From: Proteles cristata cristata
Taxonomy: Eukaryota; Chordata; Mammalia; Carnivora; Hyaenidae
Reading direction: 5' to 3'
Assembly: GCA_017311185.1 (NCBI GenBank)
Contig: JAESUZ010001071.1
Coordinates: 1,426,001-1,490,000, forward strand
DNA: 64,000 bases
Position numbers and translations under genes: made by a program. Positions within the stretch are counted from its first letter, which is position 1, and every line of letters starts with the position of its first letter. Below the pieces are notes generated by a model. It had not been told where the DNA came from, made no database searches, and saw nothing but the letters and a program-made list of their open reading frames with translations. Positions 1 through 13,200 of the stretch are shown in pieces.

Positions 1-65
1 AGAAGAAGAAGAAGAAAGAGAAAAAGAAGAAGAGGAAGAAGAAGAAGGAGGAGGAAGAGGAAGAG

Positions 66-97
<32 letters not shown>

Positions 98-125
98 AGA
101 GAAGGAGGAGGAGAAGAGAAAAGAA
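1..125. repeat. Polypurine (GAA/GGA)n tract
   Basis: About 125 bases of almost pure purine (AGAAGA, GAGGAA units) at the window edge. By comparison with 45788-45975 it is probably the expanded tail of a SINE lying to the left. Confidence 0.85.
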
Positions 126-190
126 AGCAACTAGCATTCTTGGGGAGCTACTCTGCCCTGGAACTCTCTGGGTGCTTTAAAAGGGTAGTC

Positions 191-412
191 TTTTTTTTTT
201 TAATGTTTTATTTATTTCTGAGAGAGAGAAACAGCGTGAGCAGGGGAGAGTCAGAGAGAGAGAGAGAGAGAGATACAGAATCTGAAGCAGTCTCCAGGCT
301 CTAAGCTAGCTGTGAGCACAGAGCCCTACACAGGACTTGAACCCAAGAACTGTGAGATCATGACCCGAGCCGAAGTCGGACTCTTAACCGACTGAGCCAT
401 CCAGGTGCCCCT
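191..412 (-). mobile_element. tRNA-Lys SINE (feline SINEC type)
   Basis: Reads tail-first: T-run, tttatttatttctgagagag, purine block, then the tRNA-like part ending gagccatccaggtgcccc. Imperfect flanking copies of agggtagtctt/agggacagtctt suggest the target duplication. Confidence 0.92.
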
Positions 413-470
413 GAAGGGACAGTCTTAAGCTGATTTTAACAGTCTTTGTGAGTATGGTAGCAGAGTCTTG

Positions 471-541
471 GTTGTTTTGGGGTTTTGTTGTTGTTGTTGT
501 TTGTGTTTGTTTGTTTGTTTGTTTGTTTGTTTGTTTGTTTT
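471..541. repeat. (TTG)n/(TTTG)n simple repeat
   Basis: Short run of TTG followed by about ten TTTG units. Confidence 0.9.
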
Positions 542-1246
542 GATAGAGAATTAAGGCTCAGGGAGTTAAACAGCTAATCCAAAGTTCCACAGCAGTGAAG
601 GGTCTGAGGGCATTTGTACACTGACCCATTCAACTTCCAAGACCAAAATTCTTTATAACATACCATATTTTCTCTGCTTCCAACTAGGAATTCTGGGTGA
701 TTTTTATTATTTTTCTCCTAATTTTGTCTCTTGTCTTCTTAAAAAGTTCAGTACTGGATTACTGTACATTCTCTACAAGGATGTCCTGGAAGACAATGAA
801 CTCTACCAGCCCAGGTTTAGAGAACAATTGCTCAAATTGCATTAGATAGAGAAGTAGTTCCTGAATAATCTCATCCTACAGTGATTATCTTGGTGCTTAT
901 TCCTTAGTGCTTCTATGTAATATATATATAATATACTCATTTACTTATTTATACTTTCTAATAATTGGCTGTATTTTATCCATCTAGTCTTCCTTTGTGA
1001 CTTCATGATAAAAATAGAGAACGGCTAGTAATACTTTAGTAGTTAACAGATCTGCTTTTTTGATTGCCACTACAGCAGCTTTAGCTTAGGACCCACAAAA
1101 TTCAAAGAGAAGCAATCATAATATGAAAGGTAATGATTTGGTAAGAAATGGTGTAACTTAGCAATTCCGCAAGTCCTCTTGGTTAAAGGCACTTACTGAC
1201 ATTATCTGTAATTGGAAACTAATCTTTTGCTTTCTTTCTTATATAG
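542..1246 (+). other. LY75 intron 16, single-copy part
   Basis: AT-rich intron with no recognisable repeat or exon, apart from a short TA run near 920-940. Confidence 0.6.
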
Positions 1247-1282
1247 GCCTAACTCCAAAAACACCAGACTGGTACAATCCAG
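1247..1282 (+). CDS. LY75: LY75 exon 17 (36 nt, CTLD4-CTLD5 linker)
   Basis: Very small exon with acceptor ttatatag and a strong donor CAG|gtaagt. It encodes [11 protein letters not shown], the proline-rich linker between CTLD4 and CTLD5 in LY75. It enters with one base carried over from the previous exon and leaves in phase 1 (G|AG gives Glu in the next exon). Its size would make it easy to miss in an ORF scan; the call rests on exact continuity with exon 18. Confidence 0.9.
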
Positions 1283-4200
1283 GTAAGTTAAGAAAACTGA
1301 AATGTAGCCAAAGCTGCTTTTACCTTCTCAATAATGTATTTAGTTAATTATTAAAGCCCAGGCCTAAGTGCCAGCTTCTCTATCATGTCTTCAATAGAGG
1401 TGAAGTATCTCCAGGCAGAGAAGGTGATTAGCTGTTGTGGAATGAGGCTTTGAGGCTGGGTTTGTGCTCCTCTGTGAGTACAGAATGGTGGCTGTGTCTT
1501 TCACTGGCTCAATAATCCTTGGTGACTTGCAGACAGCACTGCCCTGGCTGGAGAGAGCCAAGAACCTATATAGATTACTATTTATAAATAGTTTTGAACA
1601 TTAATTCGTGTTTATAAAGCACATTTTGATTTGTGCATAATACTGATATTCTTCTTCTTTAGAGCGTGCTGGAATTCATGGACCTCCGGTTGTAATTGAA
1701 GGGAGTGAATATTGGTTTGTTGCTGATCCTCACTTAAACTATGAAGAAGCTGTCCTGTACTGTGCTAGCAATCACAGTTCCCTGGCTACACTGACATCTT
1801 TTGCAGGAATAAAAGCCATCAGAAACAAAATAGCAAATGTAATTTGAGAAAATATATTTAAATTTTTTTTCTTATTTTCATTATTTATTCCATTAAAAAT
1901 ATTTCAGGAATCTTGCCAAAATCTACAAAAGTTAAATGTTCCTTTCAAGTAAAATTTGTCTAGCAACATCCAAATTCATCATTTCATCTCAGGAAAGTTA
2001 ACACAATGTTTTAAAATATTCAAGATTAATTATAAATGTCAATTTATAAGATGAACATCAGTAGATAATATAAATTATTCTAATTCTGTTTTACTTTGTA
2101 GTAAAAGTTAACTTTATGGTTAAGTTGAGTTTCTGTTTCTTCTAATAGCTAACCTTGCAAAATACCTTTTGTGGGAAAAATAATTTGTATATTTTAAAAT
2201 TTATAGTTAGTTGTAGTAGAACATTATATATACAATTAGCATCTGTCTATAATTACAGTGACCATATTTATTTTTTTATATGAAAAATAGCATATAGTGA
2301 ATATACAGAGAGTTTTCATTTACTTCTTTGGTGAAAGAACCTGGTGTATATAATTTAGAGACCAAAGTAATGGAATGTCTGGAAATTTTAGTAGTTGTGG
2401 TTATTATAAGACCGGGTATTTAAATCAAAACTCTCTTAAAAACTCAACATATGTAAGGATGGGTGATTTTGTTTGTTGGTTGGTTTGTTTTTCAGATATC
2501 TGGTGATGAACAGAAGTGGTGGGTGAGAACTTCTGAGCAGCCCATAGATCGTCACTTTATAAAGTATGTGACACAATTGATGCTGTTTTTGTAAAGTCAT
2601 CTGAAAGAAGTCCCAAGTTCCCTTTAGAAAAGGGGTTGCTATTTACATTTTCTTTCAAAATTAATCTGTAAACTACGTAAGCTAGAGAAACCAAGTCCTT
2701 TTGCATATTAACGTTAAGAAAAAGTGGTATAAAACAATGGCGTACCATTAAATTTAGAATTAAAACTATAGTAAAAATCAGAATGCAACATGTAACTGTT
2801 ATGAGCTGTGAAATCTCTCCTTTTCTTTCAGCTCACGCTATCCATGGGATCACTTTCCTATAACATTTCGGGAGGAATGCTTGTACATGTCTGCCAAGAC
2901 TTGGTTTAGCGGTAAATTAATTTCAAATCCTTTAATGTTAATTATATAATACGTGAACTTCAAGTTCAATTATTAGCTTAACCTTGTTTTCCTTTTGATT
3001 GTATGTTTGATTGCTTCATCTTATTTTGGCTTATTGCTAATGACCATGGCTCAAATTCCAAATGCAAATAAAGGTGCTTTTCACCTTTCACTGTATTTTG
3101 ACTTTCTTTACCCTAAAGCAGTTACTTAGAAATAAATTTACCAATTTCATAACTGATAAACTTATAGAGAAATTTGCAAAGATAAACAGATAGCAATTCT
3201 AAATATAGTTTAGGTCTCTTTCCCCTTCATTAGCCTTCGCTTTCAACCTATTTTCTCACCATCACGAACTGTGGTAACAGTGGTCATTATACCAAATGTA
3301 TGCATTTTTATCGGCAACACTGGTATGCTATAACCTACTGATATGAGTAATAATAGAAGTTAGAAATGGATAGAGAAGAAAAGGAATATATTTTAACTGT
3401 TTGGGAAAGATCGATTTAAAGATGTTTTCTTTACTACTGCATTGTTTTTAAAATGTGCTGAACAGAAAATTCTCACTACAGTAATCCTGCTTTTCATTTC
3501 TCAGACTTAAATAAGCCAGCAGACTGTAGTACCAAGTTGCCCTTCATCTGTGAAAAATATAATGTGTCTTCATTAGAAAAATATAGTCCAGATTCCACAG
3601 CTAAAATACAGTGCTCTGGGGATTGGATTCCTTTTCAGAATAAGGTAAAAAGAGAATTGCTACATTGTACAAATGATGATTGCTTTCATGCTGGTTGTAT
3701 GGCCTGTGTCAGAATAGCAGCCCATCAAATAACTTTACTAAGATAGCCTCTGCATATTTCAGTAACTCACCTGATCCTCTGCATTGCCAGAAACCATGTT
3801 GAGTCTCAAGTTGAGTCTCATGCCTACAGGTCTTTCAAAGTACTGTGTTCCTATTCTTTTGCTGCTAAACTTAAATAGCTGATGTTGATCTGTCAATGGA
3901 TTGTAATACTTTAAATAAACTCTCTATAGCATGAAGGAAACTGACAATTTCTGGCTGATAAGTTTTCCACCTGAAAGAAAACATCCAAGTGGATATTTAA
4001 TCTATCAATTAAATTAAACCAGCATTTCCCAAACTACTTTTTGGGAACTACCACACATATGCTAACAAAATGGTGATCATTGATCTTGCCTCCAAAGGGG
4101 ACATTCTATATCTGCCTCTTTGAGATTTGTAATCTATATTGGTATATGTATCTCTTTGGAAATGCTAAGTAGAGAGATGTATGCTATAGTATGTTAAAAC

Positions 4201-7200
4201 ATCTATTCTCTTACATAAGAGAAGTTTGATGATAAGCAGGCTGGGGTTGGTGTGGAAGTTCCACGACATCTTCAAAACTAGGCTCCTTTTGTCTTTCTGC
4301 TCTGCCATTCTTAACATCATAAAATGTCCAAGCTCAAGTTCAGGGCATTCTCTTTAAGGTCTTTTCTAGAATCCACCTGATGACGATGATGTATAGCTCA
4401 TTGGCCACTGCAGTCTGTAAAGAAGGTGAAACAAAGTATTTTGTAGAATGTTTCAAGGAGCACAGTTCAGAGCATACCATTCCATACTAACATGATCATA
4501 ATATCAAAAAGGGAAAGGAAGATATGTATCTGACAACTGAAAGCCTCTGTACTAAGGCTAAAATATTAATTTTAAAATTAGAACAATCTTTTTTCCCCAA
4601 GGTACTAAGACTAAATTAATGTACATAGTTGATGTAATTTTGAATTAAAATATCCTACCAAAAGAAAGGGGGGTGATTTCTTTTAAAATATGTATTTTTA
4701 TATAAGGAGGTGATGATTTGGAATGCAGCCTTCGAAGTCAAATGGAACACAATCTAAATGCTGAGCATACCACTGTCTGGCTATTTCACTTATTGGAGAA
4801 GTTATTTAATTGCTCTGTGCCTCAGTTCCCCCCATTTTGTTGTAAGAATTAAATGAGATAATATTATGCACACTGTTTAGCCCATGGAAAGCACTCCAAA
4901 AATGGGAGATTTAAAAAAAAAGTTGGACTAATAGACCACTCTAGTTGCTTCTATTGCAAGTAGAGATCTGCATTCATATAGTACTATTTTGCAAATTTCC
5001 ATATCTCAGAGACCAAAAATTAGGAGCCCTCTAAAAGATGAGGTGTTTATGGGGTGTCTGAGTGGCTCAATCATTTAAACCTATAATCTGTGATTTTTGC
5101 TCAGGTCATGATTCCAGAGTCATGGGACTGAGCCCTGAATCAGGCTCTGCACTGATTATGGAGCCTGCTTAAGTTTCTCTCTTCTCTCCCTCTATCCCTC
5201 TCTCCAACCTGTGCTCTCTCTCTCTCTTTAAAAAAAAAAAAAAAAAAAAAAGAATTAAAAGATGAGATGTTTACCTACTATGTGAGCTTTCCTGTGTCTG
5301 GAATCTTATTCTTCATATGTGTTTTTTGTTTGCAGTGTTTTCTCAAAATCAAACCCAAGTCTCTCACATTTTCTCAAGCAAGTGATACTTGTCACACCTA
5401 TGGTGGCACTCTTCCTTCGGTGTTGAGCCAGAGAGAACAAGGTAGCAGAACTGTTTTGGAAACAACTTTTATTCTGATCTGGGGAGCCCAGATAGTTTGG
5501 GGAGGCTGTGGGGAATTAGCATATTAAAATATCTTATTAGGGGCACCTGGGTGGTTCAGTCAGTTAAGCATCCAACTCTTGGTTTCAGCTCAGGTTGTGA
5601 ACTCATGGTTTGTGGATTCAAGCCCCACATCGGGTTCTACAATGACAGTGAGGAGACTGCTTGGGATTCTTTCTCTCTCCCCCTCTCTCCCTGCCCCTCC
5701 CCTGCCCATTCTCTCTCTCTTTTGCTCTCAAACTAAATAAATAAACTAAAAATTTTTAAATCTTGTTAAACCAGTTTTTTATATAATAGGTAAAAGACTA
5801 TCTTTGTAGATAATCAAGAGATATCCATTAACATTTTTAATATATGTTTAATTTGAATAAGTCAAATGCCTTAAAAAAAATCTCTTTCTGACAGATTTTA
5901 TTACATCCTTGCTTCCGGATATGGAGGCTACTTTATGGATTGGTCTGCGCTGGACTGCCTATGAAAGGGTAAACAAGTGGACAGATAACAGAGAGCTGAC
6001 ATACACTAACTTTCACCCATTACTGGTTGGTTGGAGGCTGAAAATACCAACAAACGTAAGTTTTTTTGAATCAGAAATCTGTATAGGTTTGTGAATACCC
6101 AAGTCTTCCATAAATTACTGGATTAAGATAAGAACAAGGGTCTATTGGGGCACCTGAGTGGCTCCGGTGGTTAAGTGTCCAGTTTTAGTTCTGATCATGC
6201 ATGATCTCATGGTCTGTGAGTCTGAGCCCCGCATTGAGCTCCATGCTGATTGTGTGCATCCTGCTTGGGATTCTCTCTCCTTCTCTCTGTCCCTCCCCCA
6301 TGTGCTCTTTCTGCTCTCTCTCCCTCAATATAAATATAAACAAATAAACATATTTAAAAAAGAACAAAGGTCTATTTTATGAGTCCACTTATATGAAATG
6401 TTCAGAGCAGGCACATATCTAAAGATAAAATGTAGATTAGTTATTGCCAGAGGCTATGGAGGAAAGAAGGATAGGAAGTCATGCCCAAAGGGTATGGCAT
6501 TTCTTCTTGGGGTGGTAAAAATGTTCTAAAATTGAGTGGGAGTTGATGGTTGCACAATTGAATATACTAAGAACTATAGAATGTGTGCTTTAAATGGATA
6601 AAGTTTATCACCTATGAGTGATATCTCAATAAAACTGTCACAAGAAGAACAGGAGTTCCCCAGCATTCAAGCAGATGCCCTAGTTTTTTGGTTTTTGTTT
6701 TTACAGTAGCTTCAGATTCCATACCACTTATTTTACAACCACAATAAACCATCATGTACTAAGATGCAAATAGAAGCACATATAAATGCTTTATTAACAT
6801 TTTGGAACTTGAGGCTGTCTCCTGGAGCCAAAAATACAAAATTGGTGACTAGTAATCATTTTCTGCTAACAGCTACACATAAAGAAGCTGTAGAGGGGGA
6901 AAAAAAAACATTATGTTAACAATAGTTACCCTATACCATGATTCTGCTGCCCACTGCTTCTGTCTTCCCTATTTGCTGGATATAAACCACCTTTTGCACA
7001 ATGGCAAAGATCAAGAAATTAACTTTAAAGTCAAATTCCAAAGATAGTTCTGGACAATAGTCAGTTGATGTTCCTGATGCAGCATAACTTTGCTCAAGGT
7101 AGATGTTGGTGGCAAAGGGAACTCTGAGTCAAATGTAATTATGTACAAAGTAAATATTAAAATAACATTTGGTTATTATAGAAAATCTGAAAGCTGTCAA

Positions 7201-10200
7201 AGAGTAAATGCAATAAAGAAAACTGTCAACCCTGATCCTTCTTATACTTAGGCCAGTAGCTTTCAAGTTTTCAACCATAATCTCATAGTAAGCAATATGT
7301 TTAAATTACTGTTAAGTACATGAATATAAATATAATATTGAATTGAAACAGATGTTTCAAGAAACAGAACTTACCCTGACTGCACATATCTACTGATATT
7401 TTCTTTCTAGTCTAGTCTAAACTATTCTTCACCTATCCATCCTATTTTGTTATCACATATGTGAGTCAAGATCTGCTGAATTGATGTCACAACCTACTAA
7501 ATGAGTCTCAAACTATATTTGAACCCTAATCTAGGAAATCACAATAAGTATTTCAGAATTTTTTCTTCTAAGGCTTTTTCATATATTATCTTTCTGACAT
7601 AGATAAAATCACAGTCTGTATACCATTGTATATATACTATTCTACTTTTCTCGTTTAGTACTATATAATAAATAGTTTCTTATACCATTAAAAGATATGC
7701 TTGAAAAGCATTTTAATAGTACACAATATCTCTTGGTAGATATGTGAGAGTATTTAGGTTGTTTCCATTTTTGCACAATGATAAATAGTGCTACAATGAA
7801 CATTTTATGCATAATCTTTTACTATATTTCAGATTACCTCAAGATAGATTTTGGAAGTCATATAGCCAAATCAAAAGATATAAGTGGTTATAAAGCTCTG
7901 ATTACCAAATGCTCTCCAGAAAGGTTTATGAGTGTATATTTTTATTAGCAATATATTATGATGGCCCTTTTATCCATATCAGAATATTAACAATTTCTAA
8001 CATTTGTTGATCATCTAATATGTGTCAGGTACTTTGCTAATGCATCATATGCATTATTTGATTTAATCTGCACAATACATGTGAAAAGGACTATTACTCC
8101 ACCTCTATCTTAGAAATGTAAAAACAGAAGGAGTCATGTAACTTGCACCCAATCATGCAGCCACGTGTGCAGAGTCACATTTAATTCTTAGGTCCAAGAG
8201 TCCACAGAACCAGTGTTCTTAGCTACTTTACTGTGTTGCCTATAAGGGGCATTGTCTTTTAAAAATTCTTGCTAATTTGGTAATTTAATATATCATATTT
8301 TTGTTTATATTTCTCTGATTCTAATGAAAACAAACTTCTATGAGTTCGATAGTAATTTGAATCTCATCAAGTATAAATGTTATTTTTTGCCAATATTTAT
8401 CAAAGCCTTCATATATTTCTCTTTTGCCTTCATGTATTTCTTATTGATATTATAACTGTGTAAATATTAAACATGCTAAGTCTATGTTTCTTGTGTTTAC
8501 TAAAAATTTTCCAGTATATTTTTTAAACTCTGAATCCAAAAATATTATAGAAATAAGTTTTGATTTTTTCTTGTGTGTACATTCAAATCTGTTTATTTCC
8601 CTTTTTTTTTTCCATTTCTATTAGATTACAAAGCTCATCATATAAATGTTAGTTAAATATGTGCTTATATTTTCTTTGCCTTTTTTTTCCTGACAGCATG
8701 ATACAGCCATGGTATGTGGTATACGTTGTCAGTGAATACTTAAGGCATTTCCCTAATCCTGTCTAACATCGTTTATTACATACACTTCCATCTGTTAAAG
8801 ACAATATAGGATGCCTCCTTTATATATTAAATGTGTTTGTATGTGATATGCTCTTTCATAGCTATAACACTAATCTAAATACTATAATTTGCCATATTTT
8901 AAAAAATATAATAGGAATAGTTATCATTTATAAATACTTTTAAAAATAGCTTTAACTATTTTTGTCCATTCCTCCAAACTATTTTATTTAGTCAATTTCC
9001 AACTAAACCATTAAATTAAAAAACTTCTAATGAGAATTTGATAACATTTTAGGGAGAATTAACATTTTTTATTAACATTTCAATTTTAAAATATGGTATA
9101 ATATATCTCTCCATTTATTCAAGTCTTCCTTCAGAGCCTTCAGTGAAGTTCTTGTAATTCTGTCTCATTGCCTTGAGAATAGCAGGGTTTTTCTTGATTT
9201 TCTCACTGACAGTAAAAAGCTATTGTTTGGGTATATTTCTATATTTATTTCATAGGCATCCATCTTCCTAAAAGCATCTTATTGCTTCTCAGAATTTTTC
9301 ACTAGACTTTTTTGGAGGTTTTCTAATTAGATGATCATAATCTTCAAACACCTGTCCATGCTTCACTACATATGGTCAGACTTCCAGAACTGTAGCACTA
9401 CCAGAAGTAATCACCATCCTATACTTGCTCTGGATTTTCGGGACTGTCTGAAGTCTCTCATTGTTATATATGATGCCTACTCTTTTTTTAAGTTTTATCA
9501 TTCTATAACTAGCTTATTTAAAATTTTTATTCAGGAATAAGTACTGAATTTTCTAATGCCTATTTCCAGCATCTACTAAAAATGTGATAATAGGTAAATT
9601 AAACTATTTTCATCTTATCATAAAATCTAGTTGTTCTAAGTGGATTATATTTTACTAATATACTGAACTGGATTTATTAGAATTTTATTTGAGAATGTTT
9701 TCGTCTCTGTTCATAGATTTAATTTTTTTATGCAATATGGTCAGATTTTTTTTCTGATTACATTAACTTCATAAGAAGAACTGGGTACCTTTCTGCCTTT
9801 GTGTTTTGAGATTATGACTCAGCATAGAGAGTTATCTTTCCCTGAAAGTTTGAAGGAAGCACCTAAAAAATCATGTGATGATACACTTCAGAGATCATTC
9901 TTTAATAATAAAGAGATTTGGTGTAGTGGTTGAGTGGTTAAACTCCAGAGTTGCATTGTCTGGGCTTGAATTCCATCCAGTCATTTAATGTGCCTTTGAA
10001 AGTTCCCTTGACTTTTCTTAAGCCTCAATTTTTCATCTGTAAAATTTTTCAAAAAATTGTTAACGTTTATTTAATTTTGAGAGAGAGAGAAAGAGACAGA
10101 GTGTGACCAGGGGAAGGACAGATAGAGAGGGAGACACAGAATCTGAAGCAGGCTCTGACAGCTCAGGGCCTGATACAGGGCTTGAACTCACAGACTGTGA

Positions 10201-13200
10201 GATCATGATCTGAGCTGAAGTCGGTCACTTAACTGATTGAGCCACCCAGGCACCCCTCATCTGTAAATTCTGACACTGTTATACCTACAATACAATGTGA
10301 GGATTACATACATAATCCATTTAAAGCTTTTAGCTCTCTGAGGCATAGTTTTTAAAATGAACTATTAATATTAATTTTCAATTTCCTCCAAAGTTTCTGG
10401 TACATTTTGGATTTTCTGCTTCTCCTTGTAATAATTATGCTAATTTTATTTTTCAAGAAAGTCACATACTTCATTTAGATTTTCTTTTTTTTTAATTTTT
10501 TAAAACTTTTTAAAGTAATCCCTACATCCCACATGGGGCTCGAACTCAGAACCCCAAGATCAAGAGTCACATGCTCTTGCAACTGAGACAGCCAGGTACC
10601 CCTCATTTAGATTTTCTAATGTATTAGAATAAAATTGTGTATACTATTATCTTTTTAAATCCCCATATCTTATTTTGATTATGTTTTTACTTTTTATTCA
10701 GATTTTTACAAAATTGGTGTGTTATGGCTTTCTCTTCCATCTCTCCACCCTTTACTTCTATTGCTTGAGGTACATTTACAAATATTACATTTTCTATCCT
10801 GTCTTTCTTGGAGTTATATTTTTATTCATTTTCTAATCTCCTGTGTTCAATTCTTAGTTCAACTTTCCTTTAAAAACCAGAATACATTTAATAGTATATA
10901 TTTGCAGAATTCCACTGTTGGGTATTCACCCAAAATCCGAAACACTAATTCAAAAAGATATATACACCCCTATGTTTATTACATCAGTATTTACAATAGC
11001 CAACATATGGAGGCAACCTAAGTATCCACTGATAGATAAATGGATATGGAAAATGTAATGTGGTATACACACACACACACACAAATAGTACACAACTTAA
11101 AAACGGATGAGATCTTGCCGTTTGCGACACCATGAATGGACTTAGAAGGTATTATGCTAAAGGAAATAAGTCAGACTGAGAAAGACAAATACCATTTTGC
11201 TCATATAAGGAAACCACTCATATGAAAAAAACAAATGAATAAAAAAACAAAAAGCAGAATCAGACCTATAAACACAGAGAACAAACTGTTCAAAGAACAA
11301 ACTGAGGGTTACCAGAGGAAGAGGAGTGGGAGGATGGGCAAACTGGGTAAAAGGGAAAGAAAGATACAGGCTGTCAGTTACAGAATGAATAAGTTACAGC
11401 ACAGGGATTATAGTCAATGATATTATAAGTGAATTGTATGGTGACAGATGGTAGGTACATGTGTGGTAAGCATAACGTAACATACAGGGAAGCAAATCAC
11501 TATGTTGTATACCTGAAACTAATGTAGCATTGTGTGTCAACTATACTCAAATAAAACACTTAATAATAATAATAATAATAATAATACATGTTTACCTCTA
11601 TAAAAGTGTAATGCATATCGCTTGTGATATTATTCTTTCCTATAATTATCTTATTTCAGTTTTGGTCCAGTGTGTATTGTGTAGCATGTGTCTATGTGTT
11701 TTTTAAAATCTGGAACTCCTAGGATAAGCTTACTTTTCTTATTTTTCTAACTGTGTGATATGCTTCAAGCATACAAAAATATAGGAACAATATATTTTGA
11801 ATAAATTTTCATACCTAGTATTATTGATTTGTGATCAGAGAATGAAATCTAAATAGATATTTATGGATGTTTTTATAGTGACTAGTAAGGATCAAAGCTT
11901 TAAGGTGAGTTCTCTGTTGTGTAGTATACAGTTTGTCATCATAAAAATTTTATAAACATCTAATAAATTGAATTAACAATCATTACTTTTTTGCTTTGAG
12001 ATGTCAAGAATGATAGCAGAGTGTTAAATATTACTATAATTGTGTTTTAATCTTACTTGTACCAGATTTTCTTTATCTGTTTAGAATTTATATTTAAAAT
12101 ATTGCCACTGTTTTGTTTTATAATTTCTAAAGTTAATTGGCATTTTCCCATGCCTTGGAAGTTTTTGAGGATTTTCTTGTGATTTCATGGCCAGCTCCTT
12201 AATGGAATTTTTACAGGAGGAAAATTCAATTTGGAATATAAAGTTCTCTTGCTGGGATCTTCAGGCAGTTAGTTTCATGATTATTGTACATATTTGCCTT
12301 TTGTTTAGATATTTGAGGAAGAGTCCCAATACTACTGTGCTCTAATGCTCAACCTCCAAAAGTCACCTTATACTGGGACATGGAATTTTACTTCCTGCAA
12401 TGAATACCACACTCTGTCTCTCTGTCAGAAATATTCAGGTAAAAATTATTATTAGATAACTATGGTACTTTATGCTGTTAGATATATACAGTACTTTTTC
12501 ACAAAAATCCTAATTAATTAATCATTAATTTAATTACTCTTAATTTAATTAACAATTAATTAAACGATATAATATTAATTTGTAAACATATAGCTTCCCT
12601 AAAATTTCCACATAGCTAAATTCATATTGGTTCAGTGAGTCAGATTATCTCAAACGGAATGTTACTTTTTTATGTGTCATTTCTTTATCTAATTAAATAT
12701 CAAAATTAAGTATTGATGCTGACAGCTCTGAATCTGGAGCCTGCTTTGGATTCTGTGTCTCCCTCTCTGCCCCTCCCTTGTTTGTGTTCTTTGTCTCTCA
12801 AAAATAAATAAATGTTAAAAAATTTTTTAATTAGAATCATCCATATTTTCAAAAAGATGTTTTTATAAAGTATCACATTGTTTTCATTGATCACAATGGT
12901 CTTAATAAATGATTTGAAAAAATAAGAAACCTTTTGGGACATCTGGGTGGCTCAGCAACTTAAGCATCCAACTCTTGATTTGAGATCTGGTCATGATCCC
13001 AGGGAGAGAGGCAAACCATGAGAGACTCTTGAATGCTGACAAAAACTGAGGACTGATGGATGTGGGGGGGAGGGGAGAATGGGCATGGAGGAGGGCACTT
13101 GTAGGGATGAGCATTGAGTGTTATGTGGAAACTAATTTGACAATAAACTATTTGTAAATAAAATAAAATAAAATAGCTCTATAAAGGTAAAAAAAAATAA

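Larger units (their letters stand above)
9000..12130 (-). repeat. Old L1M relics, discontinuous
   Basis: Several stretches (about 9060-9260, 9560-9850, 11640-12130) resemble reverse-strand L1 ORF2, for example gaactggatttattagaatt and tttgtgatcagagaatgaaa. They are broken by a MIR, two SINEs and a younger + strand L1. Assignment is by eye and approximate. Confidence 0.4.
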
